Source of the DNA: Krumholzibacterium sp965370495
GTDB taxonomy: Bacteria > Krumholzibacteriota > Krumholzibacteriia > Krumholzibacteriales > Krumholzibacteriaceae
Reading direction: 5' to 3'
Assembly: GCA_965370495.1 (NCBI GenBank)
Contig: CBDUUV010000005.1
Coordinates: forward strand, 1 to 47,278
Length of the DNA: 47,278 nucleotides
The translations under genes and the position numbers were made by a program. The notes under the pieces are model-generated. The model ran no database searches. It saw only the letters and a program-made list of their open reading frames with translations, and was not told the origin of the DNA. Positions 25,042 to 33,463 of the stretch are shown in pieces (within the stretch, counting starts at the first letter, position 1; every line of letters begins with the position of its first letter).

Positions 25042-26958
25042 TTGACAGAATTCAGAAAAATGGAAGAAATGACCCTCGAAGACTATCAGGCGATAGGACT
25101 CAAGAGCGGGCTGGAAATCCACCAGCAACTCGACACGGAAAAGAAACTGTTCTGCAGATGCCCTGTACTCCCGTACAGCGACAAGTTCGACGCCGAGATC
25201 CTGCGCCATATGCGCCCGACTCTATCCGAGCTCGGAGAATATGACGGCACAGCTCTCATGGAGTTCAAGACGAAAAAAAATATCATTTACCGGATCAACA
25301 AGAACACCGTCTGCACATACGAGATGGATGATACACCACCCTTCGAACTCAATCAGCAGGCGCTCGATATAGCCATAGAAGTCACGCTGCTTCTTGGCTG
25401 CAAACTGGTCGGCGAAATCCATATAGCGCGCAAGCAGTATCTGGATGGCTCCATTCCAACCGGGTTTCAGAGAACGACGATACTCGGGATCGACGGGTCG
25501 ATTCCCTACGGAGACAGGCGGATCGGCATAATCCAGCTGGGGCTCGAAGAAGATGCCTGCCGCGAAGTCAGCGACGAGGGACATATGATGACATTTCTCA
25601 CAGACCGGCTTGGAATACCGTTGGTAGAAAGCGTTACACGCCCGGACATGAGAACTCCCCGGGAAGTCGCCGACGTCGCCCAGATTTTGCGGTACCTGGT
25701 GCGTTCCACCGGAAAGGTAAGAACAGGTATAGGCTCCGCCAGGCAGGACGTGAATGTCTCGGTCGATCGTGGCCAGCGAGTCGAAATCAAGGGTGTTCAC
25801 AGGATCAAGGATATCCCGCTTCTGGTACATAATGAAGCCTTTCGCCAGGTAGCTCTTATCGAAATCATGGATGAGCTCGCCCGAAGGGGTATAACCCATT
25901 CCACATTCAGGACCGGCTCCGGCGATGTCACCGCAATACTCAAGGGGACGCAATACTACCCTGTGTCGGAAGCCCTGAAAAAAGGAATGAAAGTCACGGC
26001 CGTGTCACTGAAAGGATACGGCGGCATACTTTCCACCCGAACACAACCCGAGACGACCTTTGCGAAAGAGTTCTCGGACAGGGTCCGGGTCATAGCCTGC
26101 CTGGATCAGCTGCCGAACATCGCCCACTCCGATATGGAGGGCGAAACATTCTCAAGCGCCGAGTGGACAAAGATAAAGAAAAACCTGTCGGCAGGCGACA
26201 AAGACGCGGTTGTTCTCGTCTGGGGAAACGATGAGGATCTCGAAACTGCCGTCAAGGAGATCATTCTAAGAGCGGAAAATGCCCTCGATGGTGTACTTGA
26301 CGAGACGAGACAGGCGCTCGACAACGGAATTACCGGATTCGAAAGGGTGCTTCCAGGCCCCAACAGGATGTATCCCGATACGGATCTTCCTCCTATCGCG
26401 CTTACCGAAGAGCGCATAGAAAAGATCAGGGCGGAACTTCCGGAATATCCATGGGAAAGAAAACAGAGATACATCGATTCGGGATTATCTGAAGAAATGG
26501 CCGGGAGGATGAGTATCTCACCACTGCGTTTGATCTTTGACGAAGTGTCGGAGGATTCCCCGTTCGACAAACAGGCACTCGCCTCTTTCCTTCTCGACGA
26601 GCTGAACCGTCTCAGGAAAAAAAACAGGATAGACGGATACGCCGATCAGATCCTGGTTGATACGATCCGTGCTGCCGGCGAAAAGAAACTTCTTCCCGAA
26701 GCATTACCTGTCCTGATGGAAAAAACCTGCGGAACCGAATCAATTGATCCTGCCGAAGCTGTGGCCGGGTTCGAAAAGGTCGATGCGGAAACACTTGCCA
26801 GCATGATCAACGGATTCATTGCCGGAATCGAACTCCCCGATATCGACAGAAAACAACTGGTGGACTACCTGACAGGAAGCGTCAAAACCGAATTCGCCGG
26901 ATTGGCGACAGGCAGGACGTTTTTCAAACTTGTCGAGAAATTCGTAAACAACTCCTGA
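25042..26958 (+). CDS. gatE: Glu-tRNA(Gln) amidotransferase subunit E (archaeal type)
   Basis: The 638-residue tRNA-binding and kinase/transamidase subunit that converts Glu-tRNA(Gln) to Gln-tRNA(Gln) with ammonia from GatD. It opens with GLKSGLEIHQQLDTEKKLFC and RPTLSELGEYDG, followed by RKQYLDGSIPTGFQRT, IQLGLEEDACREV and RQDVNVSV, all GatE signatures. The AspRS-like insertion (VSLKGYGGILSTRTQPETTF) that separates GatE from bacterial GatB is present, and a C-terminal Yqey-like tail ends the protein. TTG start with AAGGAG. GatE is regarded as archaeal, so its presence in a bacterial neighbourhood is unusual. Confidence 0.93.
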   Translation: MTEFRKMEEMTLEDYQAIGLKSGLEIHQQLDTEKKLFCRCPVLPYSDKFDAEILRHMRPTLSELGEYDGTALMEFKTKKNIIYRINKNTVCTYEMDDTPPFELNQQALDIAIEVTLLLGCKLVGEIHIARKQYLDGSIPTGFQRTTILGIDGSIPYGDRRIGIIQLGLEEDACREVSDEGHMMTFLTDRLGIPLVESVTRPDMRTPREVADVAQILRYLVRSTGKVRTGIGSARQDVNVSVDRGQRVEIKGVHRIKDIPLLVHNEAFRQVALIEIMDELARRGITHSTFRTGSGDVTAILKGTQYYPVSEALKKGMKVTAVSLKGYGGILSTRTQPETTFAKEFSDRVRVIACLDQLPNIAHSDMEGETFSSAEWTKIKKNLSAGDKDAVVLVWGNDEDLETAVKEIILRAENALDGVLDETRQALDNGITGFERVLPGPNRMYPDTDLPPIALTEERIEKIRAELPEYPWERKQRYIDSGLSEEMAGRMSISPLRLIFDEVSEDSPFDKQALASFLLDELNRLRKKNRIDGYADQILVDTIRAAGEKKLLPEALPVLMEKTCGTESIDPAEAVAGFEKVDAETLASMINGFIAGIELPDIDRKQLVDYLTGSVKTEFAGLATGRTFFKLVEKFVNNS

Positions 26959-27071
26959 AAAACACCTCATAGACATTGTTTTGAAGGACTGGTGCGGAAA
27001 CAGTTTCCTTACAGAAACCTTTACACCGGTTGTCTTCGACGATCTCACGGATTTTCTCTTCCTCTCCAACC

Positions 27072-27099
27072 TTATTTCGCTTATATTATTGCGAAATAA
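27072..27099. promoter_or_regulatory. Perfect inverted repeat between gatE and gatD
   Basis: TTATTTCGC and GCGAAATAA (9-bp arms) around a 10-nt A+T spacer. It lies in the 303-bp gap between gatE and gatD, which otherwise shows no gene. It may be an operator or an mRNA stem-loop that sets the ratio of the two subunits. Confidence 0.4.
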
Positions 27100-27248
27100 A
27101 TAAGGCACATTCGGCAGAGGATTATACAGGTCTCTCCGGGATGTTTTTCTGTCTATCAGTTGCGGTTGAACGGTGGGGAATGTATCACCCCGCTCAGATC
27201 GGTTTGTTCTGTATTGCTGAAAGCCAACATTGAATATGTTTTGTAAGC

Positions 27249-27264
27249 GAGGTGATTCCCACTG
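27249..27264 (+). promoter_or_regulatory. Shine-Dalgarno pointing to a CTG start for gatD
   Basis: GAGGTGAT at 27249-27256, an excellent anti-16S match, lies five bases before CTG 27262. The frame is closed by TGA at 27253, so no earlier start exists. Confidence 0.6.
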
Positions 27265-28647
27265 ACTTCAGATCGTTACAAGGGATACCGTGGAAGTGCT
27301 CTTTCGTGCCTCAAGCAGTTCAAAGCCAGCGTGTGGGGCGACGTCGAGATCGAATCCACCCGTGGCAATTTCAAAGGAATCATACTTCCAAGATCCGAGA
27401 CAGCCGATGACAACCATATTGTCCTGAAGATGCATACCGGGTACAACGTCGGCCTTGCCGTCGATACGATCAAATCGATAACAGAACACGGGCGCAAGGA
27501 AGCTCATTACAAGATCCCTGAAAAGAAATTTCCGTTCGACCCCAAAAAACCGAATGTAAAACTCCTGGGAACAGGCGGTACGATCGCTTCCAGGCTCGAC
27601 TACAGGACAGGAGCAGTTATCCCTGCGTTCTCCCCCGGCGAGCTGTACGGCTCGGTTCCCGAACTCGCGGACATCTGCAACCTTGACACGGAAAAGCTGT
27701 ACGGCGTGTTCAGTGAAAATATGGGCCCTGATCAATGGCGCGGTACCGCCGAAGCAATCGGACGCGAGATCGAACGCGGTATCAGCGGAATTGTGATCGG
27801 CCATGGCACGGATACAATGCATCATACCGCGGCTATACTCTCTTTCATGGTCCAGGACTCTCCTGTGCCGATCGTAATGGTCGGGTCCCAGCGCTCAAGC
27901 GACCGCCCCTCGAGTGACGCCGCCATCAACCTGATCAACGCTACCCGCACCGCTGCATACAGCGATTTCGCGGAAGTGACCGTCTGCATGTTCGGCCCCA
28001 CAAGCGACCAGTACGGATTGCTGCACAGGGGGACCCGGGTCAGGAAAATGCACTCATCGTACAGATCGACATTCCGGACCATTGGCGACATACCGCTGGC
28101 TATTGTCGAAAAGGACCGTTTCGTACCTCTGAGAAACGATTATAACAAACGACGCGCCGACAGGAATGTAAGAATAAACACGGCTTTCGATGACCGTGTA
28201 GCCATCCTGTATTATTATCCGAACATGAAACCGGATGTGCTGGAGTCTTTTATCGACAATGGCTACAAGGGTATAATCATCGCTGGAACAGGCCTGGGCC
28301 ACGTGAACAAACCCCTTTACCCGACCCTGAAACGGGCAGCAGACGAGGGGATCCATATCTATATGACGGTCCAGACACTCTGGGGATTTGTGCAGATGTA
28401 TGTATACGACACGGGGCGCGACATCATGAACCTGGGTGTGATCCCCGCCGCCAACATGCTTCCTGAAGTAGCCTATGTAAAACTTGGCTGGGTGCTCGGC
28501 CAGACCCACGACCGGGAAAAAGTCAAAAAACTCATGCTTACCCCGATAGCCGGTGACATCACCGAGAGAGAACCTCACAATGGATATCTGATAATGCAGG
28601 GAGGGATTCCAGAGGTCGAGGAATTTATCAGCCGCTACAAAAAGTAA
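27262..28647 (+). CDS. gatD: Glu-tRNA(Gln) amidotransferase subunit D (archaeal type)
   Basis: The asparaginase-like subunit that releases ammonia for GatE. Taken from CTG 27262 it has 461 residues and keeps the family N-terminus YKGYRGSALSCLKQF; GTG 27331 would delete it. A small beta-barrel domain (GIILPRSETADDNHIVLKMH) precedes the L-asparaginase I-type domain with GTGGTIAS, the catalytic GHGTDTMHHTAA and MVGSQRSSDRPSSDA. The gene lies 303 bp after gatE, an unusually wide gap for partners. The flippase gene follows by 12 bp. Confidence 0.93.
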   Translation: MTSDRYKGYRGSALSCLKQFKASVWGDVEIESTRGNFKGIILPRSETADDNHIVLKMHTGYNVGLAVDTIKSITEHGRKEAHYKIPEKKFPFDPKKPNVKLLGTGGTIASRLDYRTGAVIPAFSPGELYGSVPELADICNLDTEKLYGVFSENMGPDQWRGTAEAIGREIERGISGIVIGHGTDTMHHTAAILSFMVQDSPVPIVMVGSQRSSDRPSSDAAINLINATRTAAYSDFAEVTVCMFGPTSDQYGLLHRGTRVRKMHSSYRSTFRTIGDIPLAIVEKDRFVPLRNDYNKRRADRNVRINTAFDDRVAILYYYPNMKPDVLESFIDNGYKGIIIAGTGLGHVNKPLYPTLKRAADEGIHIYMTVQTLWGFVQMYVYDTGRDIMNLGVIPAANMLPEVAYVKLGWVLGQTHDREKVKKLMLTPIAGDITEREPHNGYLIMQGGIPEVEEFISRYKK

Positions 28648-28659
28648 CATGGTTTACCG

Positions 28660-30225
28660 ATGAAAAAAGACGGTACTGTAAATCTTTCTGTTTCAAAGGT
28701 GATCTCGGACACCTTTTTCGTGTCCGCCGCCAGGATCGGCATAAACATCCTCAAACCGATCCGCGGCATTCTGCTGGGCAGGCTCCTGGGACCCAGTCTC
28801 TACGGCATCCTTATCATACCTGTCCCATATGTTCAGATATTGACAATGCTTTCGAATATCGGGTTCAACACCGCCATCCTGAAGCTTATGCCCGAATACA
28901 GTCACATGGGACGCAACGATCTCGCACGGATGATCTACCGTTCGAGCGCCCTTATGACAATAATACTGAGTGTACTCTGGAGTACGGTCATGTTCATATT
29001 CGCCGGCTGGCTGGCAAACAACGTGTCTCACCAGCCGGATGCGGTCGGGCCGATCAGGATCTACGCGCTGATAATTCCGTTCATCACTCTCAACGCTTTT
29101 TATGCTGTCGTCTATCTCGCCACGCAGAGGGGCAAACTTCGAGCGGGCATATCTATCATTTACGGCATCCTCAACATACTGATGCCCATCTGCGCGGTAC
29201 TCTGGAGGAAAAATGCCACCCTGATCCTTGGAGGATTTCTCGGAGCAGAAATCATAGGAACCATTCTGTACGCTGCTATCTTCCACAGGAATGTACTCGG
29301 CAAGTTCACCGATAAGGCGCTGTCTCTTGTACGTGGCATGAAGGAAGTGTTCGGCTTCGGGTTTCTCTTCTTTTTCGCAAATCTCGGTTGGAACATCATC
29401 AACTCGACGGACAGGATCATGATCAAGTTCTATCTTCCCTCGGAAGAACTCGCCTTCTACGCAATAGCGGCACTGGTAGTAACTACGCTTACCATCATCT
29501 CCTCTACAGCAGCGATGGCTCTTATACCATCGTTGTCGGCTGCCCGATCGTCAGGCAATACGGTTCTTTTCAAAAAACAGATCCACAATACAAGCAGGCT
29601 CGGCCTGATGATACTCATACCAATGGCCACGATTCTTTTTACTCTGGCAGGGGATATCTTTGAGATAGTCCTCCCTGAATATTCAGCATCCGCATCTGTC
29701 CTGAGGATACTTGTTCTTATCGGATTCGTCGACATAACCTGCCGTATCGCCTGGGCTTCACTGGTCGCTTATGGAAGCGGCGGCAAGGCTGCGACGGCCT
29801 ATATTTTGGCAGCATCCCTTAATATCGCCCTCAACCTTTACCTGATCCCCCGTTACGGCATAGAGGGTGCCGCTGTAGCAACGATTTTGAGTTTTCTCCT
29901 TCTTGCATTCGTGCTTCAGATCATGATGTCAATCGTCGCGGATGTAAGGATCGGGATAGCCTGCCTTATTCATCCTCTCCTGCTGGCGCTTGTATTTCCG
30001 CTGCTCGGATGGCTGTTCCCTTATTCGGGAAACTATGCCAGGGTTATCTGCGTGTTAATACCCGGCTCGGCTGCCTATATCATACTGGCAAGTATCAGCG
30101 GCCTGATACGAGGTGAGGATCTCGAAAAGTCCCGGATCGCTATCGGGAAACACGAGGGATCTGCTTTTTCCAGTATTATAATCGGAATGATATCTGTGCT
30201 GGAACGCTTCCGCGCCAAGCGATAA
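28660..30225 (+). CDS. Polysaccharide flippase (Wzx/MurJ-MATE superfamily)
   Basis: A 521-residue integral membrane protein with about 14 predicted helices. The N-terminus ILKPIRGILLGRLLGPSLYG is the typical LLGPxxYGxxxxxxxxxxxL motif of polysaccharide exporters. A second repeat half has the C-terminal Polysacc_synt_C character (AATAYILAASLNIALNLYLI). It would flip lipid-linked sugars across the inner membrane. Twelve bases after gatD, so likely cotranscribed, although the jobs are unrelated. Confidence 0.88.
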   Translation: MKKDGTVNLSVSKVISDTFFVSAARIGINILKPIRGILLGRLLGPSLYGILIIPVPYVQILTMLSNIGFNTAILKLMPEYSHMGRNDLARMIYRSSALMTIILSVLWSTVMFIFAGWLANNVSHQPDAVGPIRIYALIIPFITLNAFYAVVYLATQRGKLRAGISIIYGILNILMPICAVLWRKNATLILGGFLGAEIIGTILYAAIFHRNVLGKFTDKALSLVRGMKEVFGFGFLFFFANLGWNIINSTDRIMIKFYLPSEELAFYAIAALVVTTLTIISSTAAMALIPSLSAARSSGNTVLFKKQIHNTSRLGLMILIPMATILFTLAGDIFEIVLPEYSASASVLRILVLIGFVDITCRIAWASLVAYGSGGKAATAYILAASLNIALNLYLIPRYGIEGAAVATILSFLLLAFVLQIMMSIVADVRIGIACLIHPLLLALVFPLLGWLFPYSGNYARVICVLIPGSAAYIILASISGLIRGEDLEKSRIAIGKHEGSAFSSIIIGMISVLERFRAKR

Positions 30226-30257
30226 CGAAAATTTTCGGTAATCCCCCTCTTTTTTTC

Positions 30258-30652
30258 ACATGAAATGTAAATGATTATTTACACAATAGTAAACATTTAT
30301 TTACATATCAATTTGTTGTTATCAAACAAGTTACACGGATTTGTTTCATGTGTCAATATTAGTTGACATTCCTTGCGGCTCATTTCCTCCCGGTCGAATC
30401 GCCCGGAAAATATATATGCCTGGTATCTTGTTGTTTGACTGGTTGTTACGGCTGCCCGGAAACCATAAGAAACAACAGGGAATTGTGGCACACAACATGC
30501 TGTAGCAATACACCGTGAGCAGCAATAATAAACAACAGGAATTGACCGGGAACTACTGGAAAGGAGCTGACATGTTGTTCTTCTCAAACATCGCGCTGAT
30601 AGTTGCCCTGATGATAGCTGGCAAGAGTGTCTGGGGCAAAAGTGTCTGGTAA
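30258..30652 (+). repeat. 395-bp exact repeat, copy 2 (peptide element)
   Basis: Second copy of 13997-14391, same strand, no mismatch seen. It begins 33 bp after the flippase gene. Unlike copy 1 it is followed at once by a strong terminator and not by a regulator gene. It contains the twin palindromes at 30267-30282 and 30289-30304 and the dyad at 30351-30368. Confidence 0.97.
30572..30652 (+). CDS. 26-residue hydrophobic peptide with tandem KSVW (copy 2)
   Basis: Identical to the peptide at 14311-14391, including AAGGAG at 30561-30566. Again TAA is the last repeat triplet. A terminator hairpin starts 17 bp later, so here the element looks like a complete transcription unit: operators, leader, peptide, terminator. 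Confidence 0.55.
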   Translation: MLFFSNIALIVALMIAGKSVWGKSVW

Positions 30653-30668
30653 TAACCCAGATACAGGG

Positions 30669-30705
30669 AAAAGCGGGTAGCCCACGGGCTTCCCGCTTTT
30701 TTTTT
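30669..30705 (+). terminator. Terminator after peptide element copy 2
   Basis: AAAAGCGGG (30669-30677) pairs with CCCGCTTTT (30692-30700), with an inner AGCC/GGCT stem and a T run through 30705. It lies outside the repeat, so copy 1 lacks it. Confidence 0.88.
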
Positions 30706-30763
30706 ACCTGATGGGGGGGATCAGACGTCTCTCTGAGCCTGCAGAAAATATACGATTTTGCCC

Positions 30764-30791
30764 TTTACTTTCAGGAACGCAGCGGTATATC
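30764..30791 (+). promoter_or_regulatory. Possible promoter of the UbiA/MenA-like gene
   Basis: TTTACT (30764-30769), 16-bp spacer, TATATC (30786-30791), about 50 bp before the start codon and after the terminator. Confidence 0.38.
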
Positions 30792-30840
30792 TTCCAAGAA
30801 GTTACATGACCAGTGAACACCTGAATCAAAGAAATGTGTG

Positions 30841-31746
30841 ATGGCATCTACTAAAGTAATACTGAAGGAACTCAGGGCACAATTCCTTACAGTAAGCGTA
30901 CTGCCGGTGATCCTCGCCGCTGCGCTGGCACGGTATGAAACGGGGACATGGAACCCCATTCTCTTCTGCCTTACCCTGGCAGGAGTCGTCTTTCTCCACT
31001 TCGGAACGAATACAGCCAACGATTATTATGACCATATTTCCGGAACAGACAAGGCCAACACCGAGTATGTCAGCCCGTTTACCGGCGGAAGCCGTCTTAT
31101 CCAGAACGGGGCGATAGCCCCCCGGACGGTACTCATTATGTCGATCTCGTTCTTTGCGGCCGCTTCAGCCGCAGGAGCCCTGATCTATATATCGGCAGGG
31201 CCCGTGGTCATCTTTCTCGGAATATTCGGGATATTTCTTGGGTTCTTTTATACGGCCCCCCCGGTACGCCTCGCCGGGCGCGGACTGGGCGAGATAGCGG
31301 TTCTAACCGGATTCTGGCTTATGAGTATCGGCACATATTTCGTTCAGACCGGGAGCATCAACCTCCACTCGATCATCGGTACCCTTCCCCTCGCTCTTCT
31401 CACGACCGCAATAATTGTTATCAACGAATTTCAGGATATTAAATCAGACGAGTTAACCGGTAAAAGAACCCTGGTCGTCAGGCTGGGCCGAAAAAGGTCG
31501 GTCTGGCTTTTTGCCGGTATTATCCTGAGCGCCTTTATCCCTGTAATCGCCGGTATCCTGGCTGCCGGTGTTCCACTACTGGCACTGGTCGGGCTGCTTC
31601 CTGTCCCACTGGCGCTGAAGGCCATCTCTACCGCGAGAGAACATTATGATTCTCCCGAAAAATTGATTCCAGGAAACGGCTCAACCATACTCTGTCACCT
31701 GGCAACAGGTATTCTTCTGACAGCGGCCTATATCATATCCGGATAG
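30841..31746 (+). CDS. UbiA-family prenyltransferase, MenA-like
   Basis: A 301-residue protein with about eight membrane helices. The two Asp-rich prenyl-diphosphate motifs are present: NDYYDHISGTDKAN and NEFQDIKSDELTGKRTL. This pattern and TPPVRLAGRGLGE-like sequence (YTAPPVRLAGRG) suit 1,4-dihydroxy-2-naphthoate prenyltransferase, giving menaquinone, although other UbiA roles are possible because no men genes are near. ATG 30841 is used; GTG 30838 is one codon earlier. Convergent with the LOG gene. Confidence 0.86.
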   Translation: MASTKVILKELRAQFLTVSVLPVILAAALARYETGTWNPILFCLTLAGVVFLHFGTNTANDYYDHISGTDKANTEYVSPFTGGSRLIQNGAIAPRTVLIMSISFFAAASAAGALIYISAGPVVIFLGIFGIFLGFFYTAPPVRLAGRGLGEIAVLTGFWLMSIGTYFVQTGSINLHSIIGTLPLALLTTAIIVINEFQDIKSDELTGKRTLVVRLGRKRSVWLFAGIILSAFIPVIAGILAAGVPLLALVGLLPVPLALKAISTAREHYDSPEKLIPGNGSTILCHLATGILLTAAYIISG

Positions 31747-31808
31747 TGGTGACGTACCAGTCATTTTCCCGCGGAAGCTCAAAAAGGAGACAGGCTACAA
31801 GGGGCAGG

Positions 31809-32477
31809 CTACATGAGATTATTGACCTTGCAAATCCGTTTGATCTCTCTGACTACTTCCTCGTTTGAATCAACTATATGAATTATATCGAGGTCCTCCG
31901 GTGATATCATCTCCTCTTCGAGCATCACGTTCCTGACCCAGTCAGCCAGGCCTGTCCAGAACTTCCTTCCGACAAGAAAAAGAGGAAAAGGCGCTATCTT
32001 ATGAGTCTGGATCAGGGTAAGAGCTTCGAAGAGTTCATCCATTGTGCCAAATCCACCGGGCAGGATCACAAATGCCATAGCATGTTTTATAAAGATAACC
32101 TTGCGGACAAAAAAGTATCGAAAAGTGAGCATCTTGTCTATATAGGGGTTTGGCTCCTGCTCGAATGGCAGATCTATATTCAGCCCGATCGACAATCCGC
32201 CCCCTTCCTGGGCACCCCTGTTGGCCGCTTCCATGATACCGGGACCTCCGCCTGTAATTATCGCCAGACCTTCCTCTGCAAGTTCCTTTGCCAGAGACCT
32301 TGCGGTGATATAACACTGATCTTCCTCTTTTGAGCGGGCTGACCCGAAAAAGGTCACGGCCGGCCCGACATCCATCATACCGTCAAACCCTTCAACAAAT
32401 TCCGCCAGTATACGAAACAACCGCCATGATTCCTGTATGTTGAAATCATCTATCAGGTATCTTCTTTTCGGTTCCAT
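31809..32477 (-). CDS. LOG-family protein (TIGR00730-type)
   Basis: A 222-residue Rossmann-fold protein with GGGPGIMEAANRGAQEGGG and LPGGFGTMDELFEAL, the PGGxGTxxE motif of LOG phosphoribohydrolases, which release the base from cytokinin-like nucleotide monophosphates. Older annotations call these lysine decarboxylases, which is wrong for this motif. ATG start with GGAGGAAAAG directly before it. Divergent from the rhomboid gene. Confidence 0.92.
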   Translation of the reverse strand: MEPKRRYLIDDFNIQESWRLFRILAEFVEGFDGMMDVGPAVTFFGSARSKEEDQCYITARSLAKELAEEGLAIITGGGPGIMEAANRGAQEGGGLSIGLNIDLPFEQEPNPYIDKMLTFRYFFVRKVIFIKHAMAFVILPGGFGTMDELFEALTLIQTHKIAPFPLFLVGRKFWTGLADWVRNVMLEEEMISPEDLDIIHIVDSNEEVVREIKRICKVNNLM

Positions 32478-32682
32478 CTTTTCCTCCGGTACTTAACCAC
32501 CAGTGAACACCGAACCGAAAACCGGCCAGAAAAATGGTCTTTCCGGGATTCACAGGATCAATGATCGTTATATGTAATATCTCGTTTAAAACACGCGTCA
32601 TATTAAGTTAAATTACATTGAGTTTGCAAGAAGATTGAATGAGCAACTGCGGGAAACCGAAAAAAAAACACAAAATATTCAC

Positions 32683-32710
32683 TTGAAAAACAGAAAAAGA
32701 GATATACATT
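32683..32710 (+). promoter_or_regulatory. Promoter placing transcription at the rhomboid ATG
   Basis: TTGAAA (32683-32688), 16-bp spacer, TACATT (32705-32710). A start about seven bases on would be the A of ATG 32717, so the mRNA may be leaderless; no Shine-Dalgarno precedes this ATG. Confidence 0.4.
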
Positions 32711-32716
32711 TAACCT

Positions 32717-33448
32717 ATGTTCTTGCCACTCAAAGATATTAATCCTACCCGTAACAAACCAGTAATAACAATCACATTTATCGTGATCAACGTTCTGGTC
32801 TACATCTACCAGATGTCCCTCGGACACCAGGGTCATGTACTGATAGCGTCGCTGGGAGCGACTCCCTTCGAGATCAGCCACTTCAGGGATCTGGTAGGAC
32901 CGGTCGGATATTTCTTTCACGCTGAAGGGCCGACACCGATAATCATTACTCTTTTCACATCGATGTTCCTGCATGGGAGTATCGTACACCTTGGCGGCAA
33001 TATGCTCTACCTGTGGATCTTCGGGAATAATATCGAGGATATCCTGGGACCATTCAAATTTATCCTCTTCTACTTTCTCAGCGGACTCATTGCCCACGCG
33101 ATGCATATCGCTTCCGACCCTTCCTCGCTGATCCCCACTATCGGAGCAAGCGGGGCCGTAGCAGGGCTGCTCGGGGCATACCTGATCGCGTACCCGGGGG
33201 CAAAGATTCTGACGCTGATGTTCATATTCATCTTTATACGTTTATTGGTTGTTCCGGCTTATGTGATTATCATCTTCTGGTTTGTCATCCAGCTGTTCAG
33301 CGGATTTGCCTCTCTTGGCGGCCATAGCGGAGGCGTCGCGTGGTTTGCGCATATAGGAGGCTTCCTTGGCGGAATAGGGCTGATTTTTCTTATGGCTGGC
33401 GATACGATCCGGTGGCTTAGAAGAAGGGGCGGGTTCCCCGGTTACTGA
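32717..33448 (+). CDS. Rhomboid-family intramembrane serine protease
   Basis: A 243-residue protein with about six to seven helices. The catalytic Ser lies in GASGAVAGLLGAY and the His in AHIGGFLGG; HLGGNMLYLWIFGNNIED is the usual HxxxN helix. It cleaves helices of membrane proteins; targets are unknown. ATG start without Shine-Dalgarno. The radical SAM gene follows by 15 bp. Confidence 0.93.
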   Translation: MFLPLKDINPTRNKPVITITFIVINVLVYIYQMSLGHQGHVLIASLGATPFEISHFRDLVGPVGYFFHAEGPTPIIITLFTSMFLHGSIVHLGGNMLYLWIFGNNIEDILGPFKFILFYFLSGLIAHAMHIASDPSSLIPTIGASGAVAGLLGAYLIAYPGAKILTLMFIFIFIRLLVVPAYVIIIFWFVIQLFSGFASLGGHSGGVAWFAHIGGFLGGIGLIFLMAGDTIRWLRRRGGFPGY

Positions 33449-33463
33449 TACACCCGCGCCTGT

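Noticed and set aside
27030..27233. 67-codon ORF in the gatE-gatD gap
   Set aside because: Contains the perfect dyad and has no Shine-Dalgarno or motif.
13997..30652. Composite transposon bounded by the two 395-bp repeats
   Set aside because: Genes between are mostly core metabolic (hyp, nfn, folE, glnA), no transposase or integrase lies between, and no target duplications are visible; independent insertions or a copy event fit better.
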